NCBI RefSeq assembly: GCF_021991875.1
Contig: NZ_JAHLKR010000022.1
Coordinates: 44,293 to 108,292, forward strand
DNA from: Mycetohabitans sp. B8
GTDB taxonomy: Bacteria > Pseudomonadota > Gammaproteobacteria > Burkholderiales > Burkholderiaceae
Direction of reading: 5' to 3'
Length of the DNA stretch: 64,000 bases
Shown here: in pieces, positions 37,341 to 47,001 of the stretch
Numbering within the stretch: position 1 is the stretch's first letter
Layout of the letters: the number at the start of each line of letters is the position of its first letter
Program-made: the position numbers and the translations under genes
Notes under the pieces: generated by a model
Told to the model about the DNA's origin: nothing
Seen by the model: the letters and a program-made list of their open reading frames with translations, nothing else
Databases searched by the model: none

Positions 37341-38630
37341 TCACACGAGGATCGCCTCGGGGTCGGTCTTCTCCAATTCGACCGATGCAGCCAGCAGTGC
37401 CAAGCGGGCAACAACACCGTACATGTAGAAACGGTTCGGCGGTGCGGCGCCGGGCTTGGCGTGCACGTCCGGCAGCGCCGTATGCTCGAAGGCCAGCGGC
37501 ACGAAGTGCATGCCCGGTGCGTTCAGATTTTGATCCGGCGCACGACCCGCATGGACGCGATAGAAACCGCCGACCACGTAGCGATCAATCATATAGACGA
37601 CCGGCTCGGCCACCGCCTCGTTCACGTGCTCGAACGTCTGCACGCCTTCCTGGACAATGACGTCGTGCACCTGCAGCCCTTCCTTGACGACCGCCATCCG
37701 GTTGCGCTCGCGCTTGTTCAGCCCGGCAAGCTCCGATGCATCGTGCACGATCAGCACGCCCATCCCATAGGTGCCCGCATCGGCCTTGATCACCACGTAC
37801 GGCCGATCCTCGATCCCGTACTCGCGGTACTTCTTCGCCACCTTCTTCAGCACCGTGTCCACCGCGTCGGCCAGCGCCTCGTCATGCGAGCGCTCTGTAA
37901 AATCGATGTCCGACACGCGAGTGAAGTATGGATTGAGCATCCACGGATCGACGCCGATGAGCTTGGAGAATTTCTTAGCCACCTCGTCGTAGCAGCCAAA
38001 GTGGTTCGATTTGCGCCGCACCGCCCATCCGGCATGCAACGGCGGCAGCAGAAACTGCTCGTGCAAGTTCTCCAGCACAGACGGGACACCGGCCGACAGG
38101 TCGTTGTTCAACAAGATCGAGCAGGGATCAAAGTTCTTCAACCCGAGACGGCGCGCCGAGCGCTCCAGCGGCTCGACTACCAGGCCCTGGCCGTCGGGCA
38201 GCGGCAGCGTGACAGGCTCGGTGACGGTTTCATCCAGCGTGCCTAGCCGCACGTTTAGCCCCGCTTGGCGCATGATCGCGGCGAGCCGTGCCAGGTTGTC
38301 CAGGTAGAACGCGTTACGCGTATGGCGCTCCGGGATAAGTAGCAAGTTCTTCGCGTCCGGGCAGATCTTCTCGATGGCCGCCATCGCGGCTTGCACGGCG
38401 AGCGGCAGCACTTCAAGGGGCAGGTTGTTGAAACCGCCCGGAAACAGGTTCGTGTCGACCGGCGCGAGCTTGAAGCCGGCATTGCGCAGGTCCACCGAGC
38501 AATAGAACGGTGGCGTGTGCTCCTGCCATTCGAGGCGGAACCAGCGCTCGATCGCGGGCGTAGCGTCCAAAATCCGCCGCTCCAGGTCGAGCAGCGGACC
38601 ATTGAGCGCGGTGACGAGGTGCGGAACCAT
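37341..38630 (-). CDS. gshA: Glutamate-cysteine ligase (Thiobacillus ferrooxidans-type family)
   Basis: Makes gamma-glutamylcysteine, the first step of glutathione synthesis. The 429 residues belong to the distinct family found in acidithiobacilli and Burkholderiaceae rather than the E. coli GshA type. Features are LEWQEHTPPFYCSVDLRNAG, DTNLFPGGFNNL, and VIKADAGTYGMGVLIVHD, which resembles an ATP-grasp loop. It forms an operon with gshB. Its upstream region contains the 21-bp tandem repeat. Confidence 0.92.
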   Translation of the reverse strand: MVPHLVTALNGPLLDLERRILDATPAIERWFRLEWQEHTPPFYCSVDLRNAGFKLAPVDTNLFPGGFNNLPLEVLPLAVQAAMAAIEKICPDAKNLLLIPERHTRNAFYLDNLARLAAIMRQAGLNVRLGTLDETVTEPVTLPLPDGQGLVVEPLERSARRLGLKNFDPCSILLNNDLSAGVPSVLENLHEQFLLPPLHAGWAVRRKSNHFGCYDEVAKKFSKLIGVDPWMLNPYFTRVSDIDFTERSHDEALADAVDTVLKKVAKKYREYGIEDRPYVVIKADAGTYGMGVLIVHDASELAGLNKRERNRMAVVKEGLQVHDVIVQEGVQTFEHVNEAVAEPVVYMIDRYVVGGFYRVHAGRAPDQNLNAPGMHFVPLAFEHTALPDVHAKPGAAPPNRFYMYGVVARLALLAASVELEKTDPEAILV

Positions 38631-38783
38631 GGGAACTCGAGGCTTACAGGCTCAAAAAAGTGATTGTAGAGGGTTGCTTCGTTCAAGTGGGGGTGTTTTA
38701 CCCCGTTGCAAGGTCCGCGTCAGCATCGCGCGCACCCCTATGCCCGCTTTCACGACAGGGTGAAGACGGTTCGACGCGTCCCT

Positions 38784-38888
38784 ATACTGCTTGATGCATC
38801 CAAGATACCGCGCGATGCGTTCCCAATACCGTTCAATGCTCCCGAAATACCGTTCGATGCAACTTAAATACCGCTCAATACGGCCGAT
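38784..38888 (-). repeat. Five 21-bp tandem repeats upstream of gshA (IERY heptapeptide frame)
   Basis: Units start at 38784, 38805, 38826, 38847 and 38868; each has an ATACCGnnCnATGC-like core. On the minus strand the frame reads through all five as heptapeptides: IGRIERY, LSCIERY, FGSIERY, WERIARY, LGCIKQY. Differences between units include silent changes (ATC/ATT, GAA/GAG). An open frame spans 38652-38957 (GTG start), but the amtB terminator lies inside it and no ribosome site is seen, so I do not call it a gene. Confidence 0.85.
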
Positions 38889-38911
38889 GTCCAATCGAGC
38901 GAGGCGGATAT

Positions 38912-38935
38912 AAAAATACCCGCCTCGCGGCGGGT
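38912..38935 (-). terminator. Intrinsic terminator of glnK-amtB
   Basis: On the minus strand ACCCGCC, a 4-base loop and GGCGGGT form a 7-bp GC stem (38918-38935), followed at once by ATTTTTA. It lies 74 bp after the amtB stop. Confidence 0.88.
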
Positions 38936-39008
38936 CAAACGCTGTATCCCTTCTCACTGCTGCGCGATGGGCCTGCTACGGCGTGCCCACCACCGGCACG
39001 CCGCAGGC

Positions 39009-40511
39009 TCATTCGACGTGCTCGCCGTGAAGCACCACATCCAGCCCCTCGCGTTCGGCCTCCTCAGTCACGCGCAGGCCAATGACCGCGTCGATGACTT
39101 TGAGCAGGCCGAACGACACAACGCCGCTGTAGATCAGCGTGGTGGCCACGCCCTTGAGTTGCAGGATCACGCTGCCGTCGGCGCCGCCGATATCCTTGAG
39201 CGCGAACACGCCGGTAAGCACCGCGCCGATGATTCCGCCAACGCCGTGTACGCCGAATGCGTCGAGCGAATCGTCATAGCCCAGCTTGTTCTTGAGCCAC
39301 GTCGCCGACAGAAAGCACAGCACGCCGGCCAAGATGCCGATGATCAGCGCGCCCGACACGCCGACGAAGCCGGATGCGGGGGTCACCGCGACCAGACCTG
39401 CCACCGCGCCGGATGCAATGCCCAACACAGACGGCTTGCCTTTGCCAATCCATTCCGTGAACATCCACGCGAGCGCCGCGGCCGCCGCGGCGACCTGCGT
39501 GGTCACCATTGCAAAACCGGCTCGGCCGTCGGCGGCGAGCGCCGAGCCCGCGTTGAAGCCAAACCAGCCCACCCACAACATCGCCGCACCGACCAGCGTC
39601 AGCACTAGATTGTGCGGCGCCATCACCTCGCGGCCGTAGCCGACGCGCTTGCCCAATACCAGCGCGCAGACCAACCCGGCAATACCCGCATTGATATGCA
39701 CGACCGTGCCACCGGCAAAGTCAAGGATGCCTGCTGCGGATAGCCAGCCGGTCGGCTCCCACACCATATGCGCGATCGGCGAGTACACCATGATCGACCA
39801 CAGGGCCATGAACACCAGCATCGCCAAAAATCTCATTCGGTCCGCGAACGCGCCACAGATCAATGCCGGCGTGATGATCGCGAAAGTCATCTGATAGGTC
39901 ATGTAGACTGATTCGGGGATCGTCGTGGCCAGGTGGCTCACTGTCAGCGTGACGCCCTTGTCACCCCTGACGAAGCTCATGCCCGACAGCAGCATGCGGG
40001 AGAACCCGCCGATGAACGCGTTACCAGGCGTGAAGGCCAAGCTGTAGCCGAGCACCACCCAGATAATCGTCACCAGACAGGTGATCGCAAAGCTCTGCAT
40101 CAGGGTCGCGAGTACGTTCTTCTTGCGCACCATACCACCGTAGAACAGCGCAAGCCCTGGGATCGTCATGAACAGCACGAGTGCCGTGGAGGTCAGCATC
40201 CATGCGGTGTCGCCGGAGTTGATCTTCGATGCGTCAAGCACCATGGGTGCCGTCGGTGCGGCGGGCACGCTGGCCGCCTGTTCGGCGCGGACGCCCATAG
40301 CTAACACAGCACCCGACGCTTCGGCAGCGGCCGCCACCGGGGCAAAAACCGGCGCCGCGCTGGTAGCACGGGCCGTATTCGTCGCGCTAGACGTGGGCGC
40401 GGACGCCGCAACGGCACTCAAGGCGCCGTCGGCCAACGCCGGCGCCGGGAGCCCGATGCCGGCCGCCAACAGCGACATGACGATCAGGAACGTCCTCAAA
40501 GTCTTACGCAT
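39009..40511 (-). CDS. amtB: Ammonium transporter
   Basis: Trimeric inner-membrane ammonium channel. From ATG 40511 (AGGAGC upstream) it has 500 residues: signal peptide, an Ala-rich linker of about 80 residues, then eleven helices. The twin pore His lie in VVHINAGIAGL and DAFGVHGVGGIIGAVLTG. The gate region is close to the family (GDTAWMLTSTALVLFMTIPGLALFYGG). It follows glnK by 71 bp, so GlnK can block it when nitrogen is plentiful. Confidence 0.97.
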   Translation of the reverse strand: MRKTLRTFLIVMSLLAAGIGLPAPALADGALSAVAASAPTSSATNTARATSAAPVFAPVAAAAEASGAVLAMGVRAEQAASVPAAPTAPMVLDASKINSGDTAWMLTSTALVLFMTIPGLALFYGGMVRKKNVLATLMQSFAITCLVTIIWVVLGYSLAFTPGNAFIGGFSRMLLSGMSFVRGDKGVTLTVSHLATTIPESVYMTYQMTFAIITPALICGAFADRMRFLAMLVFMALWSIMVYSPIAHMVWEPTGWLSAAGILDFAGGTVVHINAGIAGLVCALVLGKRVGYGREVMAPHNLVLTLVGAAMLWVGWFGFNAGSALAADGRAGFAMVTTQVAAAAAALAWMFTEWIGKGKPSVLGIASGAVAGLVAVTPASGFVGVSGALIIGILAGVLCFLSATWLKNKLGYDDSLDAFGVHGVGGIIGAVLTGVFALKDIGGADGSVILQLKGVATTLIYSGVVSFGLLKVIDAVIGLRVTEEAEREGLDVVLHGEHVE

Positions 40512-40582
40512 AGTGGCTCCTCTTGTTCCTTGCCCTTCATTCAAATTCGTTTGCAGGCGCTGCGCGGCCCCGGCATCTTGCG

Positions 40583-40930
<348 letters not shown>

Positions 40931-40960
40931 TCAGTGGTTGGCTTCTTGCGCTGGGGCCAC

Positions 40961-40981
40961 TTATAGCAATTACCATGCCGA
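40961..40981 (-). promoter_or_regulatory. Sigma-54 promoter of glnK-amtB
   Basis: On the minus strand CGGCATG-GTAA-TTGCTATA has the invariant GG and GC dinucleotides exactly 10 bases apart (40979-40978 and 40967-40966). Consensus is TGGCACG-N4-TTGCW. Transcription would start near 40954, about 33 bases before the glnK ATG. Confidence 0.8.
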
Positions 40982-41170
40982 ATGCCGCGCCTGCGGGCTG
41001 TAAGCGGCCTGAGCGTGTCGCCGTGGCGCGTCGCGGACACTGCGTCAAGCGAGGCTCGACCGGATGGCCAACGCCGCACTCGCCGTGGCAGCGCAGCGTG
41101 GCAGACGTGCTAGAGTCTTTCCATTGGCTGCGCAAACGACTGGCACGCATCCAAACGGCCCGCAGTGAGT

Positions 41171-41217
41171 TGCACCAAAAGTAGGCATCTAGCCAGTTTT
41201 TGCACTAAGTCCGCGCA
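41171..41217. promoter_or_regulatory. Two NtrC-like enhancer sites for the glnK promoter
   Basis: TGCACC-AAAAG-TAGGCA (41171-41187) and TGCACT-AAGTC-CGCGCA (41201-41217) resemble the NtrC consensus TGCACC-N5-GGTGCA with 3 mismatches each, confined mostly to one half-site. They are 30 bp apart, about three helical turns, and 200-240 bp upstream of the sigma-54 promoter, a normal enhancer distance. Confidence 0.55.
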
Positions 41218-41307
41218 TTCGTGCCACCATCCGCGCCGTGCATCGCGCCGCGATAGCGGCAGCCAGGGGTCAAGCACGCGCTTTGTGCAACATTTTAGAT
41301 TGAGGAA

Positions 41308-41571
41308 ATGACGATGAAACAGCCAAACGACGTGTTCAACGATTTGCAGGCCCGCGTCAGCAAAATGCTGAAACACTCGCCGGCAAAGGATGTCGAGCGC
41401 AACGTCAAAGCGATGCTGTCGCAAGGCTTCTCCAAGCTGGACCTGATCACGCGCGAGGAATTCGACATCCAGGCCCAGGTGCTGGCCCGCACCCGGCTCA
41501 GGCTCGAGGAACTGGAGCGGCGTGTGGCCGAGCTCGAGCAGAAGCTGTCCGCGCGCGCGGACAGTGTGTAG
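41308..41571 (+). CDS. ubiK: Ubiquinone biosynthesis accessory factor UbiK
   Basis: 87-residue YqiC-type protein that supports the soluble ubiquinone-synthesis complex. It has an N-terminal amphipathic part (FNDLQARVSKMLKHSPAKD) and a C-terminal coiled coil (ARTRLRLEELERRVAELEQKL) that trimerises. GAGGAA precedes the ATG. It lies 54 bp before comM and diverges from glnK. The 386-bp region between them holds the glnK regulatory sites. Confidence 0.92.
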   Translation: MTMKQPNDVFNDLQARVSKMLKHSPAKDVERNVKAMLSQGFSKLDLITREEFDIQAQVLARTRLRLEELERRVAELEQKLSARADSV

Positions 41572-41624
41572 CGCGCAAGCTCTCGGACATCCCGATCGGT
41601 GGCGACATGCCGCAGGGATAAGCC

Positions 41625-43157
41625 ATGTCGCTAGCCGTGGTCCGCAGCCGCGCGCCGTTGCACGCGCTCGCGCCCGAAGTCACTGTCGAAGTCCATTTGG
41701 CAAACGGCCTGCCGTCGTTTGCGATCGTCGGGCTGCCTGATCTGGAAGTGCGTGAGAGCCGTGAGCGAGTGCGGGCCGCATTAACCCATTGCGGTTTCGA
41801 CGTGCCCGTGCGGCGAATCACCGTCAATCTGGCCCCGGCGGACTTGCCGAAGGAATCCGGACGCTTCGATTTGCCGATCGCACTGGGCATCCTGGCCGCG
41901 AGCGGGCAATTGCCGTGCGATGCACTGACCGGCCGAGAGTTCGCCGGCGAGTTGTCGCTCAGCGGCACGCTGCGGCCGGTCCGGGGCGCGTTCGCGATGG
42001 CGTGCGGCACCGCGAGACAAGCTGGCCCCGACGCGGCGTGCCCGGAACTGTACGTGCCGTTGGGCAATGCGGCGGAAGCCGCGCTGGCGCCAGGCGTGGC
42101 CGTGTTCGGGGCCGCCGACTTGGCCGCGCTCGTCGCGCATCTGAAGGGCGGGCCCGACGCGCGAATCGAGCGCACGCAGCCGTGCGACGTGGCCGTGCCC
42201 ACGCAACTCGCACTGGATATGGCCGATGTGATCGGCCAACCTGCCGCGCGCCGGGCGCTGGAGATTGCCGCCGCCGGCTCGCATCACATGCTGATGGTGG
42301 GACCGCCCGGCGCCGGCAAGTCGATGCTGGCGCAACGTCTGCCGGGCATACTGCCACCGATGTCGGACGACGACGCGCTGGCCTGTGCGATGCTGCTGTC
42401 CGCCAGCGGCCGTGGCTTTACGGCGGCAGACTGGCGGCGCCGTCCGTTTCGCGCACCGCATCACAGCGCGAGCGCCGCCGCGCTGGTCGGCGGCCACAAC
42501 CCGCCGCGTCCCGGCGAAATCACGCTGGCGCACCTGGGCGTACTGTTCCTCGATGAGCTGCCCGAGTTCAGCCGCGCGGTGCTGGAGACCCTTCGCGAGC
42601 CGCTCGAAACGGGCAAGATCACGATTTCTCGGGCTGCTGCGCAAACCGACTTTCCCGCCGCGTGCCAACTCGTTGCCGCGATGAACCCATGCCCTTGCGG
42701 CTTGCGTGGCGATCCGCTAGGACGGTGCCGTTGCACGCCTGACCAGATCGCCCGCTATGTCGGCAGGCTGTCTGGACCTTTGCTCGACCGGATCGACATC
42801 GTCATTGACGTGCCTTCGCTGTCGGCCGCCGAACTCGCCCGCCGCACCGGCGCGCGCGGCGAAGCGAGCCACGCGGTCGCGGCGCGTGTGCAGCAAGCGC
42901 GCGAACGTCAATTGGCACGCCAGCATAAGGCCAACTGCGCGTTGAATGCCGAGGACCTTAATCGCTGGTGCTTACTCGATCCGCGCGGCGAAGCGTTACT
43001 CCAGATCTGCGGCGAGCGTCTGGGGTGGTCAGGGCGTGCCTTTGACAAGGTGCGCCGCGTTGCGCGCACCATCGCCGACCTTGATCTAAGCGATGACGTG
43101 CTTGTTGCTCACGTCGGCGAGGCGGTGCAATACCGGCGTGCGTCGATCACTGTCTGA
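41625..43157 (+). CDS. comM: ComM/YifB AAA+ ATPase
   Basis: Hexameric helicase that drives branch migration during natural transformation; annotated in older files as Mg chelatase-like. 510 residues: an N-terminal Lon-like domain (VEVHLANGLPSFAIVGLPD), Walker A GPPGAGKSMLAQRLPG, Walker B VLFLDELPEF, and the C-terminal Mg-chelatase-like lid. The CPCG Cys motif (AAMNPCPCGLRGDP) is present. It appears intact, as does comF. Confidence 0.96.
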   Translation: MSLAVVRSRAPLHALAPEVTVEVHLANGLPSFAIVGLPDLEVRESRERVRAALTHCGFDVPVRRITVNLAPADLPKESGRFDLPIALGILAASGQLPCDALTGREFAGELSLSGTLRPVRGAFAMACGTARQAGPDAACPELYVPLGNAAEAALAPGVAVFGAADLAALVAHLKGGPDARIERTQPCDVAVPTQLALDMADVIGQPAARRALEIAAAGSHHMLMVGPPGAGKSMLAQRLPGILPPMSDDDALACAMLLSASGRGFTAADWRRRPFRAPHHSASAAALVGGHNPPRPGEITLAHLGVLFLDELPEFSRAVLETLREPLETGKITISRAAAQTDFPAACQLVAAMNPCPCGLRGDPLGRCRCTPDQIARYVGRLSGPLLDRIDIVIDVPSLSAAELARRTGARGEASHAVAARVQQARERQLARQHKANCALNAEDLNRWCLLDPRGEALLQICGERLGWSGRAFDKVRRVARTIADLDLSDDVLVAHVGEAVQYRRASITV

Positions 43158-43278
43158 TCCTGCCCGCGACTCTCAACCGCACGCCGATCGCGTGCGGGCA
43201 CATAGTCTACTACCCTAGGCACGCCAGCATGTGGAATTCAGCACGAAAGTGAAACGTCGGACGAAAACGAGCCTTGAC

Positions 43279-43482
43279 TTATACACATCTGTTTGGATAG
43301 TGACACCGCTTCTGGGCCGAATCCGCCAGATCTCCGACGGTTTACCGCAAGCCCATGAAAATAAAGGAAATGCATCGACGGCCTGGAATCACGTCAATCT
43401 CGCTGCAGGCGGTGTCGCAGCGTGCTCCCGAGCCGTAACCCGGGTACTTTTCAACAAAGTTATCCACAGGACATGTGGACAG
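43279..43482. promoter_or_regulatory. Cluster of DnaA boxes in the comM-lipoprotein intergenic region
   Basis: TTATACACA (43279-43287) and TTATCCACA (43460-43468) both match the DnaA box consensus TTATNCACA exactly. CTGTCCACA, with two mismatches, lies on the minus strand at 43474-43482, head-to-head with the second box across 5 bases. The surrounding 436-bp stretch (43158-43593) is less GC-rich and carries no convincing gene. There is no dnaA or parAB here, so a chromosome origin is unlikely. Confidence 0.6.
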
Positions 43483-43593
43483 TATGAAAAACCAATAAGA
43501 ATCGCGTGGTTAGTGCCTATAGCTCGTTTGAAACATCAACACAGGGACGCGGCGCAACAGCGAGGATTCCCAGCTATTGAAAAAAAACAGACC

Positions 43594-44139
43594 TTAATCC
43601 ACCGTCAACGACGCAAAGAACTGTTCTAGCTGCACCGGGTCGGGCTCGCGCGAGGACACGACCGCCGCCTGGTACACGCGCCGATCGCGCGCGACAAACT
43701 GCGCATGGATCGCGCGCTGCCCCTGTGTTTGCCTATGGGCCACCGGACCGGCCACATCCATCGCGATGCGCGATTCACCCCCGGCGCCATAGCTGCCCGG
43801 AATTCGGACCACGTGCAACACGGGCTGCGCCCCCACGTTGCGCGCCAAACCACTTTGCAGGTACGTGAGCACTTGCGCACGAAGCACGGGATCATCGGCG
43901 GGGAGCGCCACAACGCCAACGGCGAACATCGCGTCGCCGACCGTCGCCGTTTGCATCTGCATCTTCAGCGCGTGCCCGGCAATCGTGAGCACTCGCTCGT
44001 CAAGCAACGGCTTGGCCGGCAACATCACCGTGTAGCGCCCCTCGTCATTGCGCACCGTGCGCCAGTCAAATTGCGGTGAACAAGCGACGGTCAGCAGCGA
44101 AATAGCCCAGATTACCCAGCATAAACGTCGGTTTAACAT
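43594..44139 (-). CDS. Putative lipoprotein, function unknown
   Basis: 181 residues from ATG 44139. The signal (WVIWAISLLTVAC) ends in a lipobox Cys, so the protein is probably membrane-anchored. The mature part has a compact pattern (FDWRTVRNDEGRYTVMLPAKP, then a beta-rich stretch and a final EQFFASLTVD) that I recognise only as a conserved Burkholderiaceae lipoprotein. It diverges from the TlpA gene. No enzymatic motif is visible. Confidence 0.8.
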   Translation of the reverse strand: MLNRRLCWVIWAISLLTVACSPQFDWRTVRNDEGRYTVMLPAKPLLDERVLTIAGHALKMQMQTATVGDAMFAVGVVALPADDPVLRAQVLTYLQSGLARNVGAQPVLHVVRIPGSYGAGGESRIAMDVAGPVAHRQTQGQRAIHAQFVARDRRVYQAAVVSSREPDPVQLEQFFASLTVD

Positions 44140-44338
44140 TGAATCAGCCTCCGTCGCGCGGCCACGGCCAGAGATCAGTGCGGCATGGCGCAAAAACGAC
44201 AATTATCGCCGACGCGCCGATCGGGCCGCAGCGGGCACGCGTGCCTCACGGGTACCGCGAATCAGCGATAGAATGTCGGCTATCATTGCTATGCTATCCG
44301 GCGGCGCCACCGGCGTCGCGTCAGCCGAAAAAACGCCG

Positions 44339-44854
44339 ATGAGCCCGTCCGCCACTTCCCGCCCATCCCGCTCATGGATCGCAGCCGCGCTCGTTGCCAT
44401 CGCGCTGGTCGTGGGTGCGTATTTCGCTTTCGGCACGCATAAGCAGGCACCCGTTGCAAGCTTCACGCTGCTGTCCGGCCAGAAGCTGAGCACCGCGGAC
44501 CTGAAGGGCAAAGTCTATCTGGTCAGCTTCTGGGCGACCAGTTGCGACACGTGCGTGAAGGAAATGCCTCAGATGGTCGACACGTACAACCGGTTCAAAG
44601 ACCAGGGCCTCGAATTCGTTGCCGTCGCGATGCAATACGATCCGCCGATGTACGTGGCCAACTATGCGCAAACGCGGCAATTGCCGTTCAAGGTGGCGAT
44701 GGACGATGGTTCCGCCGCCAAACAGTTTGGCAACGTCCAGTTGACACCGACCACCTTCGTGATCGGTCGCGACGGCCAAATTTTGAAACAGTATGTCGGT
44801 CCGCCGCAATTCGCGGAACTCGATCAGCTGCTGGAAAAAGCGCTGGCAGCCTGA
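44339..44854 (+). CDS. TlpA-family membrane-anchored thiol oxidoreductase
   Basis: 172 residues from ATG 44339. One N-terminal helix (WIAAALVAIALVVGAYFAFG) anchors a periplasmic thioredoxin-like domain. The active site is SCDTCVKEMP (C-x2-C), with LVSFWATSC before it and TPTTFVIGRDG (cis-Pro) later. Such proteins reduce apo-cytochromes or copper proteins. An upstream ATG at 44273 would lengthen the N-terminus without clear benefit. Confidence 0.88.
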   Translation: MSPSATSRPSRSWIAAALVAIALVVGAYFAFGTHKQAPVASFTLLSGQKLSTADLKGKVYLVSFWATSCDTCVKEMPQMVDTYNRFKDQGLEFVAVAMQYDPPMYVANYAQTRQLPFKVAMDDGSAAKQFGNVQLTPTTFVIGRDGQILKQYVGPPQFAELDQLLEKALAA

Positions 44855-44950
44855 CGACAGGCCCACATCGGCAACTTGACGATAGGCTAACGTCGGCGTC
44901 TGAAGATAGACTCACGTCGGCAGCCTACGACAGGCCAACGCTGGCAATCC
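44853..44950. repeat. Four imperfect 24-25-bp tandem repeats after the TlpA gene
   Basis: Units begin at 44853, 44878, 44902 and 44927 with a shared GACgAtAGgCtaACgTCGGC-like core. They start on the stop codon of the TlpA gene and cover the head of a gene-free stretch reaching lipA. No gene reads through them convincingly. Confidence 0.75.
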
Positions 44951-45129
44951 AGCGGACTGGACAATGATGGCGAGACCAGACGGCAAAGCCGGCGCAGGCA
45001 ACCAGACGGGACCGGCTGGCGCTGCCCGGAGACGACACACCCCGGCCGAAGCTAGGCGACGGATCGCCGCAGGTTTCCGCGTCCTGGTGGCCCTGCCCGC
45101 TCCCTCGGTTCGCGACGACGCTCGCACCC

Positions 45130-46146
45130 TCAGCCCGCCGCGACGACGCCCGCGCCCTGCGCCTGTACGTCCGCGTGATAGCTAGAGCGCACCATTGCGC
45201 CGACGGCCGCGTGCGTGAACCCCATCGCATAGGCTTCTCGCTCGTACATCTTGAAGGTGTCCGGATGCACGTAGGCACGCACCGGCAGGTGGTGCTCCGA
45301 CGGTTGAAGGTACTGGCCGATCGTCAGCATGTCGACATCGTGTGCCCGCAAGTCGCGCATGACCTGCAGGATCTCCTCCTCGGTTTCGCCGAGCCCGACC
45401 ATCAGCCCCGACTTGGTCGCGACGTCTGGATGCAGCGCCTTGAAGTCCTTCAACAGCTTCAATGAATGTGCATAGTTGGAACCCGGACGCGCTTCTTTGT
45501 AGAGTCTCGGCACTGTTTCGAGATTGTGGTTCATCACGTCCGGCGGCGCCGCGTTGAGAATGGCCAGCGCGCGGTCCAACCGGCCTCGGAAGTCCGGCGT
45601 CAGGATCTCGACCCGGGTTTGCGGCGACAGCTCCCGCACCTGCCGGATACACTCGACAAAGTGCCCGGCGCCGCCGTCGCGCAAGTCGTCGCGGTCCACG
45701 CTCGTGATCACGACGTAGCGCAGCTTGAGCGCGGCGATGGTACGCGCCAGGTTCACCGGCTCGTCGGCGTCCAGCGGATCCGGTCGCCCGTGCCCGACGT
45801 CGCAGAACGGGCAACGGCGCGTGCACTTGTCGCCCATGATCATAAACGTCGCCGTCCCCTTGCCGAAGCATTCGCCGATATTCGGGCAACTGGCTTCCTC
45901 GCAGACCGTGTGCAGGTTGTGCTCGCGCAAGATCTGCTTAATCTCGTAAAAGCGGGAATGGCCAGTCGCGGCCTTCACGCGAATCCAATCCGGCTTTTTC
46001 AACTTCTCGATCGGCACGACCTTGATCGGGATCCGCGAGGTCTTGGCCTGGGCCTTCTGCTTCGCGCTTGGATCGTAGGCGGCGGAAGAAGCATGCGCTG
46101 CGGACGCGGCGAGGGTAGCGGATGGGTCGGGAACAGCAGTCGTCAT
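45130..46146 (-). CDS. lipA: Lipoyl synthase
   Basis: Radical-SAM enzyme that inserts two sulfurs into octanoyl-protein. The auxiliary cluster motif is [12 protein letters not shown] and the radical-SAM motif [16 protein letters not shown] 46146 gives 338 residues; an in-frame start at 46218 would overlap the end of lipB. The Ala/Ser-rich first 30 residues are variable. It follows lipB by 34 bp, forming the usual pair. Confidence 0.97.
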   Translation of the reverse strand: MTTAVPDPSATLAASAAHASSAAYDPSAKQKAQAKTSRIPIKVVPIEKLKKPDWIRVKAATGHSRFYEIKQILREHNLHTVCEEASCPNIGECFGKGTATFMIMGDKCTRRCPFCDVGHGRPDPLDADEPVNLARTIAALKLRYVVITSVDRDDLRDGGAGHFVECIRQVRELSPQTRVEILTPDFRGRLDRALAILNAAPPDVMNHNLETVPRLYKEARPGSNYAHSLKLLKDFKALHPDVATKSGLMVGLGETEEEILQVMRDLRAHDVDMLTIGQYLQPSEHHLPVRAYVHPDTFKMYEREAYAMGFTHAAVGAMVRSSYHADVQAQGAGVVAAG

Positions 46147-46180
46147 GTCGAAATCCAGTGCAGTGGCGGCCGCATCCTGC

Positions 46181-46930
46181 TCAGCCGGCCACGGGGTTGC
46201 CCCTTTCGCGTGCTGCATCGGGCGATGCGGCGACGGCGACCGGCGGCAGGTTGCCGGTCAGCCGCTCGGCGAGTGCTCGCGCCACATCGTGCCAGTGCGC
46301 CGACACGCCGAGCGAAGCCATGTCGATCGTTTCAAGACCGACGTAGCCACATGGGTTAATGTCGCGGAATGGCTGCAAATCCATCCGCACGTTAAGACTC
46401 ACGCCATGGTACGAACAGCCATTGCGGATTTTCAGGCCAAGCGCCGCGATCTTCGCGCCAGCATGGCGATGCGCGAATCCGTCGGCGACATAGATGCCCG
46501 GCGCGCCGGCCCGCCGTTCACCGACTAGATTATACGCTGCCAGCGTGTCGATCACCGCCTGCTCAATGCGCGTCACCAGGTCACGCACCCATAGCCGGCG
46601 GCGCCGCAAATCGATCAGCAGGTATGCGACAACTTGGCCCGGCCCGTGGTAGGTGATCTGCCCGCCGCGATCGACTTGGACCAGCGCGATACCATGATGC
46701 GCGGCCAGCAGATGGGCCGGATTGCCGGCTTGGCCCAGCGTGTAGACCGGCGGGTGCTCGACCAGCCAGATTTCATCCGTAGTAAGCGGCGTGCGTGCGG
46801 CGGTGAACTCGCGCATCGCGTCGAAGCTCGCTTCGTAGGGCTCGAGGCCACGCCAGCGCACGACGACATCGTTGGACATCGCCGCCAACGCGACAGGTTC
46901 AGTGCTGGATTTAAATGACGGCGCGGGCAT
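46181..46930 (-). CDS. lipB: Lipoyl(octanoyl) transferase
   Basis: Transfers octanoyl from ACP to apo-lipoyl domains. 249 residues. Catalytic Cys is in [15 protein letters not shown] and Lys in [14 protein letters not shown]; the substrate motif is [20 protein letters not shown]. Upstream, the usual ybeD neighbour is separated by the DUF2917/LysR insertion. Confidence 0.97.
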   Translation of the reverse strand: MPAPSFKSSTEPVALAAMSNDVVVRWRGLEPYEASFDAMREFTAARTPLTTDEIWLVEHPPVYTLGQAGNPAHLLAAHHGIALVQVDRGGQITYHGPGQVVAYLLIDLRRRRLWVRDLVTRIEQAVIDTLAAYNLVGERRAGAPGIYVADGFAHRHAGAKIAALGLKIRNGCSYHGVSLNVRMDLQPFRDINPCGYVGLETIDMASLGVSAHWHDVARALAERLTGNLPPVAVAASPDAARERGNPVAG

Positions 46931-47001
46931 GATCCCGTCAGTTTACCGAAAAGTGGACCCGCCCGTACCCGCGACAATCAGACTGGTAGCCATCCGGTCT
47001 A

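Noticed and set aside
38784..38888. CRISPR array
   Set aside because: Repeats are contiguous with no spacers, and units are only 21 bp.
38652..38957. 101-residue minus-strand frame containing the IERY repeats
   Set aside because: Not called as a gene: it contains the amtB terminator, has a GTG start without a ribosome site, and only the repeat part looks protein-like. Reported as a repeat and a finding instead.
43158..43593. Chromosome or plasmid origin
   Set aside because: DnaA boxes are present, but there is no dnaA, rpmH, parAB or repA, and no clear AT-rich unwinding element.
43231..43629. 132-residue plus-strand frame after comM
   Set aside because: No ribosome site, no recognisable motif, and it overlaps the DnaA boxes and the end of the lipoprotein gene on the other strand.
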